Below are positions 47,031-57,790 of a DNA stretch of 64,000 nt, one piece after another. The number at the start of each line of letters is the position of its first letter. Positions within the stretch are counted from its first letter, which is position 1. The notes beneath the pieces were generated by a model that ran no database searches, had not been told where the DNA came from, and saw nothing but the letters and a program-made list of their open reading frames with translations. This DNA is from Pratylenchus scribneri (lineage: Eukaryota > Nematoda > Chromadorea > Rhabditida > Pratylenchidae), in NCBI GenBank assembly GCA_030063045.1, contig JAQSEB010000047.1, forward strand, positions 868,001 to 932,000, written 5' to 3'. The translations under genes were made by a program, and so were the position numbers.

Positions 47031-48678
47031 ATGGGATGCAATTTGCGGCCATTACTGATTTCAGCGTCAATGGACACTACAATTAGGCTTTGGGATGTCG
47101 CAACGCAGAAACAAATTGAAGCATTGCAATACAAAGTAAGCAAAACATAAGTGAAAAGAAAAAATTATAAATCTTAAGGAATCACAAATAAATTGTATGT
47201 GCATTACACCGGATGGGGCTCAATTCCTTATTGGTGCATGGCAAAATATGAGAATTTATGATTTAAATTGTCTTACGGCTACTGGACTGCATAATTCCAC
47301 GTAAATTTATTAAAATTGACTCAATTCTTAACTTTATGAATTTTAGGGTTCACGAAAAAAATGTGACCGCAGTTGGATTTCAATCTGATGGTGCATGGAT
47401 GTACACGGGCGGAGAAGATTGTATGGCCAAGGTATAATTATTATTATTATTAAATCAAAATTTAGCTTTATTAAATTTAAGGTATGGGATTTGCGAATAA
47501 ACCAATTGAATTGTCAACGAATTTTTCAAGTAATTTCAATACTTTATAAGAATATGAGTTAATTTTAAAGGTAAATACTCCCATTTATGCGGTGGCACTG
47601 CATCCAAATCAAGTTGAATTGTTTATTGCCGACTCCACCGGTGCGATCTACCTTTGGGATTTGCGATCGGATCGGGATGATTCTTTGATAACCGAAGTGG
47701 ACATTTCTGAATTTGTATGTAATTTTGTTAAATATTTCTGAATAATATTTCTAATTTAGGTTTGCCATATTGACATTGACAGGCTGGGACATCAATGCGC
47801 GGCCGTAACAAATCGAGGGCATTTATTTTTTTGGGATCTCAATCAGAAGGAAATAATTGTATTTAAATTGGAATAAATTATTTAAATTTTAAAATATTCT
47901 CTTAGAGTTCTCAATCACAACTGACAAATGCCACCCAGCCAAGTGGAAGTGAATATTACGCATCAACACCCGAAGGACTTCCACCAATTGCACCACCTCC
48001 CCTGCCTTCTGCTGAAGTTCCAATTCATCCGATGCCAGTTGATCAGAATTTGGAACCAAATGTTTTGCCGGATATTGAATCGGAATTGAATGATGTTGGT
48101 GGGGAAGCAAAAGAAAAAGGACCAGAAGAAATAGGTTTTGATATAAATTAATTACAAATAAATTTGATTTTTAGTCAGTCAACAATCACTTTTGACACCA
48201 TCAAAACCGGCCATGCCACCACAGCAACAATCACCATCATCGACTGCGACCATCGTGAATAATGCAAAATATTCAGCAAAATTTCGGGCCCACAACACAT
48301 TTGCCCTAAAATGCCATTATCGACCGGATGGATTGGCAATTGCAACAACTTCCGTGGATCAAACCACAAAATTGTGGAGTGTTACGGATCATAATTTGGT
48401 TGGTTTTTCATTACAAAATAATAAATAATTAGCAATATTCAGTTGGATACTTACACCGTGCCGGGCAATAAATGGGTTTGGGATTGCGCATTCACGAATG
48501 ATTCAACGGTAAAAATAGTAAATTTTAATTAAATGAAATAATATATTTAAAGCACATGATCACTGGAACTTCCGATGGAATTCTTCGAATGTGGAATTTG
48601 GATTTAAAACAAATTGTTCGAATATATCAGGGACATTCCATGGGCATAACTGCTTTTGCTTTTAAAGATTTTACTTGA
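47031..48678 (+). CDS. mlst-8: mLST8/LST8 (GbetaL) WD40 subunit of TOR complexes
   Basis: Role: seven-bladed WD40 propeller that binds and stabilises the TOR kinase domain in both TORC1 and TORC2. Seen: start [18 protein letters not shown], then WD repeats with the signatures [66 protein letters not shown] and [13 protein letters not shown]. The ending [12 protein letters not shown] precedes TGA (48676-48678). Repeat order and linker words ([18 protein letters not shown]) match animal LST8. Oddity: an insertion of roughly 90 residues rich in Pro, Gln, Ser and Glu (47905-48245) lies between blades 5 and 6, where human mLST8 has a short linker. An AATAAA near 48693 follows. The RalGAP alpha start is only 164 bp downstream. 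Confidence 0.92.
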
Positions 48679-48842
48679 AATTTTAAATATTGAATAAATT
48701 TTATTATTCTATTTATGTTTTCTTTATTTTGTAATTATTTCATCAATATTTTACCTCTTATTTTTTTTATACATACCGAAACCGAAAACGCTTTATTCAA
48801 TAAGGAATGTTTATAAAATAGTCACGGAGGATTTTGTTAATA
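48679..48842 (+). promoter_or_regulatory. Short intercistronic region, candidate operon junction
   Basis: 164 bp separate the mLST8 stop from the RalGAP alpha ATG, same strand. It contains AATAAA (about 48693), T-rich runs (48714-48770) and a possible splice acceptor TTCAATAAG near 48797-48805. This resembles C. elegans operon intercistronic regions, but trans-splicing is not shown. Confidence 0.45.
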
Positions 48843-51800
48843 ATGTTTGCGAGGAAAAAGCCGCAGGATTTTCAATCCTCATTGCAACGGTTCACTGATA
48901 TGTGTAGAGATCCGATGTCAAGGGCTAAACACCTAAAAATCATCTTTCACAATCTAAATTCACAGGTTTGTAATTTCAATTTCCGTTTTCATTTATAATT
49001 GAATACAAATTTAAAGGAAAAGCGCCAAGTGATTGAAGGATTCAGTTTTGAAATTTATCATCTGTTGAATGGCCTAATCTTTACACATTATGATTTGCCC
49101 GCTGATCCACAAACACCAATCGATTTGGAATCAGCATTGGCCATTTTGGAACAAGTTCTTCTCTTTGCACCTGAATTTATTGGGAAAGGTAAAATGCATA
49201 GTTTTAGATTAGAAACTACCTTAATTTTTATAGGATGGCAAAGGAACGGGATGGAATTTATTTTCAAAATGATTTTGCATCCAAAAAATGCAATTGCTGT
49301 GAGGAAATTGGCAATTCGCCTATTCATTATTTGGTATCAAATTCTGTCCGTTTCTGGCCATTCATGTCGCCAACTTGATTTGGTTTTTCAATGCTGCCTT
49401 CCGGATTTTCCACTTCGCAATGGACAGTCGGCCGAGCAAATTATGACCGTAAGAAATTTTGAGATTAATTCACTGACAAATGAGCAAATTTTAGATTTAT
49501 TGCGAAGGCTGTGAGCCGGCGACGAATAATTCAATCATAAATAATCATTTTGGGGTTGAACCATGCTCGGCAAAATGCATTCTACCGGAACAACTAACCA
49601 GTCCACAAGGAATTCCAACGGGAAAAGTTAGTGCTCGTGAACGGGCTGATAATTTACAGGTTAAAATTTTTAATTTATTTTACTTAAAACTAAACAAATT
49701 TAGAAATACATTGACAAATTCCTGGAATATAATATTCGCGAAACTGTTAAAATCAATTGGCAAGACCCGAATCAAAGACTGGATTGTGCGAAATTCCTAA
49801 TTGATCGAATTATTGTGCTTTATATTTACGAACAATTTCCAGAGGCGGAGGCAAATGGCATTGATGTTTACGATGGTTGGGAGGGAACATTCGAGGATGA
49901 CGAGAATGCACGTCTTCAGGACACGGCCGATCCAATTGTCATTGCAAAGTTTGCCAATAAAAAAATTTAATTCAATTTTGATATAATTTTTAAAGATATT
50001 GGCTAATCCGATGGATGGTAAATATTGCATTCGGACCGCTTCAACCGATGAATAATGGGCACCAGCAAGAAATGAAAAATAGCAGCAATACTTCAATCGC
50101 TGGCATTCAACTTTTCAAACAGGTTAGACACTAATTTTAAATGGAATATTTTTAAAAAGGCGAAAAGATAGCGGTTCAATTCTCCTAACTTCCAAACCAT
50201 ATATCAAGCGATAGATCTCATCGGGAGACGCATCGTCTGATAATGAATTTGCTTTTAACCTATCTTAAATTAGTTTTGAACCAAAAAACCATAAGACGGT
50301 TTAAACGGTTTTAACCCTTAATTTAGCCTTAAGGTGGTTTAAACGTTTTAAAACCCTTTATTTTGATCAAATCATGGTCAATTATATACCATCCGATTTC
50401 GATTGGATATATGGTTTAGGCTTTAGGGGTCTAGGATAAACCGCCGAATCGTTATATTCTTTCGCCATTTTTCAATGTTTTTTCATCGAGATAAATTCTA
50501 CCCATATATTAAATTTCTGTACATTTCTTTAGGCTCTGTTCTCTTCTCGACGCGCAACCAACATTCTTTTAACATTGATCAGAGAAGCATTCAGGTCATT
50601 TTTTCTCCATTTATTCATTGATTTAATTCATTTTAGACTTCCACTTGCCTGCATCAACGTCATCCAAAAATCGATTGAACTGCTTCGATATTGGCTATTT
50701 CAAGAGGAATTACTCAACTTTATTGATACTCAATTGGTCTCTGTTGAGGATTGGAGTTTATTGCTGATTCGAATGCTCTTCTCCTTCTTCCGGTCGCCTT
50801 ATTTGAATTCACCGGGCGAAAAACTTCCTTCCGCCATTTCTTTGACTCATTCAATTCTGCAAATTGTCCGTGATTTGGCCAATCCATCAACAAATTTGCC
50901 ACGTCCATTGTCCAAAAGAGTTTGGCAGGTTTGGAGGATTTTATTCCATTTTTTCGTATTTTTCATTTTAGGAATTACTCAATGAATTGATTTATTCATT
51001 GGAATTTGTGACCGCAAAACCGGATCCATATGGCAAAGCTACGGCTGGCGGATTTGCCCGAAATTTTGTCAGCATTTTAATCTTCATCCGAACAATCCGG
51101 GGCATTGAAATTGACGACAATGCAATGTGGGATGATTTGGTGATTATTCTACAAAATTGCATTTGGCCTGAACAAGTGATGGAACAATGGTCACGGATTG
51201 TGCCCAATTTGACGCGGGCATTGATTTTGAATATGTAAATTCAATCAATATTAATGAGGAAGAATTCATTTTGATCTATTTTCAGATTCAAAATGGAAAT
51301 TGGATCGGAGAAGGGAAGTGTTGTTTCTGCCACTGATGAATTGTCTTCCTCTTCACAACAACAACATTCTGGGAATATGGTTGGTAATTATTTTTGAGAC
51401 ATATTCAAAATGAAATTATGGTTTTGGGTTGGATATAGATTAGAGAGAATATTTCCAGAAAATTTTTCCGGAAAATTTAGATAATTTCCCTAAAACTTTA
51501 AATCTTTCCGTAAATTATTTAAAATAATATTTAAATTTACAGATACCATCATCTCGAGCCGATCGAAATTCCAATGGGAGCGGTAGTACGAGTGGAGGAA
51601 GTAGCAATGCATTCAATACGGCAATTTCCTCACTTTGTGATGGAATGGATGAGGAAGAACGGCAATTTGGCATTGTTGGGAACAATGCCAATGGCATTGA
51701 ACAACAAGTAAATATTTACTCTAAAAAAGATTAGTGAAAAAATTGAAATTTTAGGTATCAATTGGAGAAGTAAAATGGATGAGAGCATGGATGCGGGTGG

Positions 51801-54678
51801 TTTGCTTGGCCAATTATCTTGCCCGACCTTCTCCTCCTCCTAATCATCATCACCTGGCCACAATACAAACATTGGGCCGGGCCATTGAAATGCTCCACTC
51901 AACCGGCTGTGCAAATTCCATTATCCATTGGCTCTGCGCCCATCTTTTTTGCCTGGAAAACGTGGCAAAAGAGCCGCACGCCATACCCATCATTTTCAAT
52001 GTATTGATTTCGGCATCACCACCACCCCTCGAGCGGGCCTACATTTTACGCTTTTTGCTTCAAGCCCTGCGTGTCGGCGACCATCATTCCGTTCCAATAC
52101 TTCTCGACCATATTCCGCTGATCAACGATTTGGAAGGTAAATTCTTAAAAATAATTTTTGGCTTTTTTAATTTTATAAATTTTAGATATGGCTGTAATTT
52201 CAATGGAAACAATTTCTACGCTTCAAAAATTGGTCAAAAATCAAGAATTTTCCTCCCGAGCAATCCGAGTCGCTGCTCTGCTTTCCTTGAATCATCCGGA
52301 AGCTGAAAAGGTTTTAATTGGAACCAAAAATTTATTTTATTTTTATTATTTAAAGATTTTAATTTCCCTGCTTGAACAACGCCAAATACAAATTGACCAA
52401 TTCTCGCTGACCCTTTGCGTCAATGCACTTTCCCTTCTGATTTTGGAGAGGGCCGATGCCGCACTTTTTGACCATTTACTCAATCTTCTTTTCAACCATC
52501 AATATGCCGCGAGGCTTTTGCCCATTTTTTGTGCCAATATTGGTTTGGTTATTCGATTGGGTTTTCATTCCCAATTGATGGATTCACTGATGCTTGCACA
52601 GTCAAAGGTTAAATTGAATTGATTTAAATTAAAATTGCACATTTTTTAAAGGTGAAAAATGCAAATGCATTGAATGATTTGAAATGGCAAATTTGTTCGA
52701 TTAATTCAAAAGAACCAATTTCATCGCATTGGAGTGCATTGTCCGAAAAATTTTTCACATCTTGCGATGAGTTTTTTGATGGTTTTATGATTCGTCTTTC
52801 CGGACAATTTCCACTTCCTGGGTTCAACATAACTCAATGGAATTCATTGCCTTTTCGACAACAGCAATCCACGCAAACAGCCGCTGGCGATGAAACCTAC
52901 AATGACACATTTATGGACACTGGCGGTGCCATAATAAGGTTAGGAATAGGAAGTTGGGGAAATATCAAGAATTAAAATAATTTTGATTGTCTATTCTGAT
53001 TTTTTAAAATAATTTTTTTTTGATTATTTAAAAACATTTTTACTAAATTTTGCAAAAAAAATTGCCTGAAAAGGGTATCAAAATTGCTTTTTCGACAAAA
53101 AAAATTATTTGATTGGGACGGGCTTCGAACTTTCGACCTCTTGCAAAAAAAGACACCGCTCTTCGCCAATCGGCTAAAATTTCTTACAGGAAAATTTTTA
53201 ATTTTACAATTTTCTTATCGAATTTTTGTCATATTAATCCCATTTATAAAATACATAACTAATTGAACCTATTTTTTAGTTTGGAAAAAGAAAACCCACA
53301 AACTCTATGGAGTCGAACTTGCATTGGCCGGCATTCATATCAAATCGAAGCAATTCAAATTGAAGAAGAGAAATGTTCACAAGTTGATAATTGGCTGAAT
53401 GCACTTTCCGATGAACAATTCTTTGCATCTCAATTCACCGCCAGTGCAAGGAAGAAATCAATTGAGGAAATTTTTGATCCATTCAAGGTATTAATTCATC
53501 ATTTTTTAAATAATTTTATAAATAAATTCAGGAATTTCCGACTCCATCAATTCGATCCTTTTCACCATCATCAATGCCACAAAATTCATCAGCGGATTTA
53601 ATCCCATCGGACATTTCTGTCCCGGAGATGCTTCAATTCATTCAATCAAGCTCGAGATGTCCTGAAGAATTGAATTTGAATGATGAAGAAGAGGGAAAAG
53701 AAGAGAAAGACGATGATGGAGGGCGTTGTGCATGGCGCCAATTTCTGACCAGTTTTGGACTTTTGGATGTTGCCAGAAATCCGCCGAGCAATTTTCAACG
53801 TGAAATTCGACATTTGGACAGCACAATTTGCCGAGAGGTGCACAAAGTTGCGGTGATCTATGTGGGCAAGGATCAAGAGGTTTTCAGCGGAAAATTTAAT
53901 GATTTTAATTAAATAAAAATTTAAAAAGGATAAACAAACAATTCTTTCAAATATTTCCGGCTCCGACAATTTCAATAAATTCGTCGATGCATTGGGTATA
54001 ATTTTTAGAGGAATTTTGACGAAAATAAATTGAATTTTTAAAGGTTGGACTGTTCAAATTGGTCAACCGGAATTTTTTGGCTACACCGGCGGACTTCCCC
54101 ATGGTCAATTGGCTCCATACTATGCAACTGCAAACACAGAACTCATTTTTCATGTTTCAACACTTTTGGCTGGCGACACAACACAACGCCTAAAGCATAT
54201 TGGAAATGATGAAGTAAAAAGCAATAAAAATAATTATTAATTTTTTTTTTATTAAGGTACACGTTGTTTGGTCCGAAAATGCATCGAAACCGTATCGACG
54301 CGATTTGATCGCCACCCGTTTCTGCGATATACTCATCGTCCTTTATGTGGTCAGTCCGGTGCTGTTGAGAGTGCACATTGAAGTGCAGGACCAGCGGATT
54401 CAATTTGGCCCACTTTTTGATGGTTTGCATTTTTATCAATTAAAAAATTAAATTAATTAAATTTGTAAGGCGCCTGCATTCACACCCACCAGGCGGCAAG
54501 CCTTGTCCGTGAAACTGTGCTGAATGCCTCAAGAGCCTATAGAAATTTGAAGGTGGAATGCGACAGGCCGAATAAACATCGAGAAAAAGTGTTCAATGAT
54601 ACCCGGCAACGGCTCCAACATCTGTCCCTTTCGGCTTCAATTACTCGCCTTTTTGCACCGAACTCAACAACGGAATGA
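48843..54678 (+). CDS. hgap-1: RalGAP alpha subunit, tuberin-type GAP (C. elegans HGAP-1)
   Basis: Role: catalytic subunit of the heterodimeric GAP for Ral-type GTPases, reported to restrain mTORC1 and affect lifespan in C. elegans. Seen: start MFARKKPQDFQSSLQRFTD at 48843, the conserved N-terminal RalGAP alpha/beta block (SRAKHLKIIFHNLNSQEKRQ; WQRNGMEFIFKMILHPKNA; RKLAIRLFIIWYQ) and a long helical middle. The C-terminal Rap/Ran-GAP domain runs from about 53930 to 54600: GWTVQIG.PEFFGYTGGL; ELIFHVSTLL; and HIGNDEVHVVWSEN, with the Asn of the catalytic thumb intact. The stop is TGA at 54676-54678. Ser/Asn-rich low complexity lies at 51300-51720. About 1,200-1,300 aa by eye, shorter than human RALGAPA1. 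The introns at 50123-50533 and 52938-53279 carry repeat elements. Confidence 0.92.
50159..50466. mobile_element. Degenerate MITE-like element in an hgap-1 intron
   Basis: Ends are inverted: GGCGAAAAGATA at 50159 against GGCGAAAGAATATA read back from 50466, with an inner pair AAACCATATATC (about 50196) and GATATATGGTTT (about 50405). The centre holds repeated GGTTTAAACG/TTTAAACCG words. No coding capacity, and it lies wholly in an intron of about 410 bp. Confidence 0.55.
53097..53176 (-). repeat. tRNA-like element (Ser/Leu-like A box) in an hgap-1 intron
   Basis: On the minus strand: A-box-like TAGCCGATTGGCGAAGAG, B box AGTTCGAAGCCCG, then eight T (A run at 53097-53104 on +). The acceptor stem does not pair, so it is a pseudo-tRNA or SINE-type element, antisense to the host gene. 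Confidence 0.55.
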
Positions 54679-55026
54679 AAATTACAATAATTTGCTGCAT
54701 AACTCTTCATTTTCAATACTTATTTTTATTTATCCACTTATTTATTTTTTGTTAAGCTTTACAAAATTTATATTTAAGCCTTCTGTGATATTTTAAATTG
54801 TCACAAAAAAATAATATTATTTTATACAACTCATCAAAGCCCTTTTAAAATTGCAATTTTCACTTCTCCCGTCCATTCCCATCCATCAATGTAAATATTT
54901 ATTAATTTATTGTGATTTAAATAAAATTTTAAATTATTTAATTTTAAATTAAAAATGCTATAATTCATTCGAATTAATACTTTTCCTTAATTTATAAAAT
55001 TAAAATTCAATTTATATTTAGCAAAA
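54679..55026. other. Spacer between hgap-1 and LENG1 homologue
   Basis: 348 bp, extremely AT-rich, same-strand neighbours. It contains an AATAAA near 54920. No coding signal. Confidence 0.4.
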
Positions 55027-55902
55027 ATGAATATTCTACGTCACAAAAAATGGCATGTTCGAACGAAGGAGAATGTTGCCCGAGTCAGACGTGACGAGGC
55101 CAAAGCAGCTGAAGAGGAAAAGCAAAGGGTGGAACGTGCCACAATTGCCGAAAATGAAGATCGAATTCGGCGGTTGAAAACAAGAACAACCGCTTCACAA
55201 CAAGTGGATGATGTTTTCTGTTCCATTAGCGGCACATCCACCAACAAAAATGATGGCATTGGCAATGGAAAACATGTGAATTTATTTGCCGAACTTGAGG
55301 AACAAGAACGAACAAATTTCTCATCGGGCAACAAGGAATATGCGGCCGAGAAAAAGAAGGAACAGGATGATTGGGAATCAAAAGTTGGTTAGTTTTTATA
55401 TTTGTAAAAATCATAAAAAAATGTAATTAATATTGAAGGAATCATGAAACGTTTTGCGGAGGATACAAAAGAATATTCTAAAGAAAGTGAATGGTGGCAA
55501 GGAATACCGTTGGTCCGAGAAAAGGTGGAAAAATTGGAACCAAAAGAAAAATCGAATCAAGGAAAATTTATGACGAAAGAGGAGAAGAAGGCCAAAAAGG
55601 AGGAGAAAAAGAGAAAGAAGAAGGAAAAACAGAGGAAGAAGAGGAAGCGCCGGCACAGTTCTTCATCCGGATCGGATAGCAACAATTCAACGGATTCGAA
55701 AAAACGGAAGAAAATTGAAACATTGAGACGGGAAAGATTGGCCCGGGAAAGGCAGGAACAAATGAGGACACAAAAATTGTTTGAACCAAACAAAAAAGAG
55801 GAGGGAGATGATATGAAGGAAGGGGCTGGCAAAACCCAGATTGAAGAGGACAGGAAACGGAAATACAATAGCCAATTCAACCCTGAATATTCCAAATATT
55901 AA
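55027..55902 (+). CDS. LENG1-like (CIR-N domain) spliceosome-associated protein
   Basis: Role in the family: LENG1 is a small basic nuclear protein with an N-terminal CIR-N domain, linked to splicing complexes. Seen: two exons, 55027-55387 and 55439-55902, joining G/GA in frame. The N terminus MNILRHKKWHVRTKENVARV has the diagnostic ILxxKxWHVRxKxNVARVRRDEA pattern. The middle has LFAELEEQ and GNKEYAAEKK, as in LENG1, plus an EWWQGIP stretch. A long Lys/Arg/Glu coiled or disordered region with SSSSGSDSNNS follows. The end RKRKYNSQFNPEYSKY matches the LENG1 C-terminal signature DRRRRYNSQFNP. Length about 274 aa, normal for the family. The last codons and 3' flank are duplicated about 430 bp downstream. 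Confidence 0.92.
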
Positions 55903-56017
55903 TTTTGTAATCATTTTTCAAATATAACAATTTATATCTTTCATTTGAATAAATCATAAATATATTTTGATCATTAAATATTTTTTATCATCTAAGAAAC
56001 AATTTCGAATAAACTGG
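55878..56017. repeat. Duplicated 3'-junction unit, copy 1
   Basis: Spans the LENG1 last codons and 3' flank, ending in a decayed copy of the rpl-21 3' end (ACAATTTCGAAT, about 55999-56010). It matches 56307-56457 in order: 24 identical bases at the start, then ATTTGAATAAATCATAA and AACAATTTCGAAT, with indels between. Confidence 0.85.
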
Positions 56018-56023
56018 TTCAAC

Positions 56024-56110
56024 AAAAAAAACACTTTCCTCAACTTGGAATCGAACCAGACCAAAAAACTTTAAAAGCGGAGCGCCTAACCAACTCCGCT
56101 AAAAATTACA
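56024..56110 (-). repeat. tRNA(Lys)-like pseudo-tRNA
   Basis: On the minus strand: A box TAGCGGAGTTGGTTAGGCGC, an anticodon-loop-like CTTTTAA (TTT, Lys type), B box GGTTCGATTCC, then eight T (A run 56024-56031 on +). The anticodon stem 3' side (GTTTTTT) does not pair, so it is unlikely to be a functional tRNA. Confidence 0.6.
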
Positions 56111-56203
56111 CAGCTGGGAGCTCATTTAATTATTAGATATAATAAAGACTCCTCAACCATTATAATAAATTACTTAAATTAAACTTTTAGCCCAGCCCCG
56201 CAG

Positions 56204-56288
56204 TCCTCTCTAGCGCAGTTGGTTGCTGCCTCCCTTTTTGCCTATTTAGGTTTAGGTTCGATCCCCTGGAAGGGAGAATGTTTTTTTT
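56204..56288 (+). repeat. tRNA-like element with T8 terminator
   Basis: A-box-like TAGCGCAGTTGGTTGCTGC at 56211, B box GGTTCGATCCCC at 56255, then GAATG and eight T (56281-56288). TCTC and GAGA at the ends could form a weak acceptor stem, but the anticodon arm is not convincing. It lies head-to-head with the element at 56024-56110. Confidence 0.6.
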
Positions 56289-56306
56289 CTCTCATTTTTT
56301 AGAATC

Positions 56307-56457
56307 CAACCCTGAATATTCCAAATATTATTATAAATTTCTAATATATTTTCCTTTCAAGTAACAATTTTTATCATATTTGAATAAATCATAACAAATT
56401 CTTCGATTATCAAATATTTTGTGTCATGATTTTAAGCAACAATTTCGAATTTCACTG
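56307..56457. repeat. Duplicated 3'-junction unit, copy 2
   Basis: Second copy of the unit at 55878-56017. Here the LENG1 tail codons are a relic without their gene, while the rpl-21 end (stop at 56432-56434) is the functional one. Confidence 0.85.
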
Positions 56458-57120
56458 GGGCCAACATCTCAATCTGCCCGGCCTTGACCTTCACCAAATG
56501 TGCCTCTCGGGGCTCTTGTGGTTTGCGTTTGAGTGGAACCCTTAAAAATATTAAATTATATTGAAAAATTTAAAAAATCCAAACCATTGAGTTTTGCCCT
56601 CTTTGTAGTCACGTTTTTGTTCATCGTTGGCCTTGCATCGGCGGAGGAATTCCGAACGGGAACCGGATGGCATCACATGCTCCACGCGGATGTTGATTCG
56701 TTTTGGGATGATGCGATTGCTAAAATTAAAGGGGTTTAAGATATATAATATTTTTATGAGTACTAAATTAATTATTGTGAGATTCATAAAAAGTTCATTT
56801 CTTTCCGTGAAAGCAATTATCCGTTTCTAATATTTTAATAAAGGTTCCTAATAATTTCAATTAATTAAAAATGCATACCGAACACGTTTGTTGACGATAA
56901 CACCCAAAGCGTGTTTGGTAACGTTGAAAACGCGGCCCGTCTTTCCATGGTAAGCCTTGTGGGGCATTCCCTTTTGGAAGGCGCCATTTCCCTTGATCGT
57001 GACAATGTCTCCTCGTTTGTAGACGCGATAGAACGTTGAGAGCGGTTCAACACCATGCTTTCGGAATGCCCTCGCAAACATGTAACGTGTTCCACGGCGA
57101 TAACCATTTGGATTGACCAT
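56432..57120 (-). CDS. rpl-21: 60S ribosomal protein L21 (eL21)
   Basis: Role: structural protein of the large cytosolic ribosomal subunit. Seen: three exons, 57120-56879, 56719-about 56598, and about 56538-56432, with clean phases (CG/C and TG/G). The start [17 protein letters not shown] follows the eL21 pattern. [20 protein letters not shown] and VGRVFNVT-type residues, [13 protein letters not shown] and [16 protein letters not shown] are all diagnostic. The C terminus ends KFEIVA, stop TAA at 56432-56434. Length about 160 aa as usual. It is convergent with LENG1, and its 3' end takes part in a local duplication. Confidence 0.97.
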
Positions 57121-57790
57121 TTTGCTTGTTGTTGTTGATTATGATTTGCTGTTCAATCAATTTATATCTGTTTGAATGGAAAATTAATATTTAAAAAATT
57201 AATTAAAAGGTATTAAATTGTTATTTAAACAATTTTAAACAATTAAATGATAAAATAAAAAATTTAGGTAAATTATTTCTTTTTATCATACACAATGTTA
57301 TTATTAAAGTCAAATGTATAAAAATAAATTTGGTATGGAAAAATTGGTAAAATTTGGATTTATTAATGGTTAATAATATAAAGTTTGCTGGCTGTGATTG
57401 ATGATGAGATGAATGAATGAAAAAATGGGAAATTTGTTCAAAAAGAGAAGAAGTCATTGGCAGAATATTTTTGGAAAGGCTTTTGTCCCCAAATTTGAAA
57501 GGAACAATTAAAACCTGAATTTTTGAAAAACAATGATAAATGTTGAAATGCGCACAATAAAAGTTGGTGGTGTGGATTTTCAGTAATGATTGAGGTGAGA
57601 TGGATGAATGAATATACACAGAAAATGAATCACAATTAAATTTGAATGAAAGCAAATGGATTGGATAATCGGAAAGCGCACTTATTGCCAAAAACAAAGA
57701 AAATGGATTTGTGAAATTTGTGGCGAGAATGGGCAAATACATTTTTGGGTGGAATTGGAAAATGGGAAAAGATCTTCAAAAAATCAATCA
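57121..57790. other. Spacer between ADAM10 and rpl-21 (same strand)
   Basis: 670 bp. It should hold the ADAM10 3' UTR and the rpl-21 promoter/5' UTR (CAACAACAACAAGCAAA-like sequence just before the rpl-21 ATG on the minus strand). A minus-strand ORF at 57221-57742 is Phe/Ile/Ser-biased and not supported. Confidence 0.4.

Noticed and set aside
56024..56288. Two functional tRNA genes
   Set aside because: A and B boxes are present, but anticodon and acceptor stems do not pair properly, so they are listed as tRNA-derived elements.
57221..57742. 173-codon minus ORF
   Set aside because: Phe/Ile/Ser-rich low complexity in the ADAM10 3' region, no family signal.
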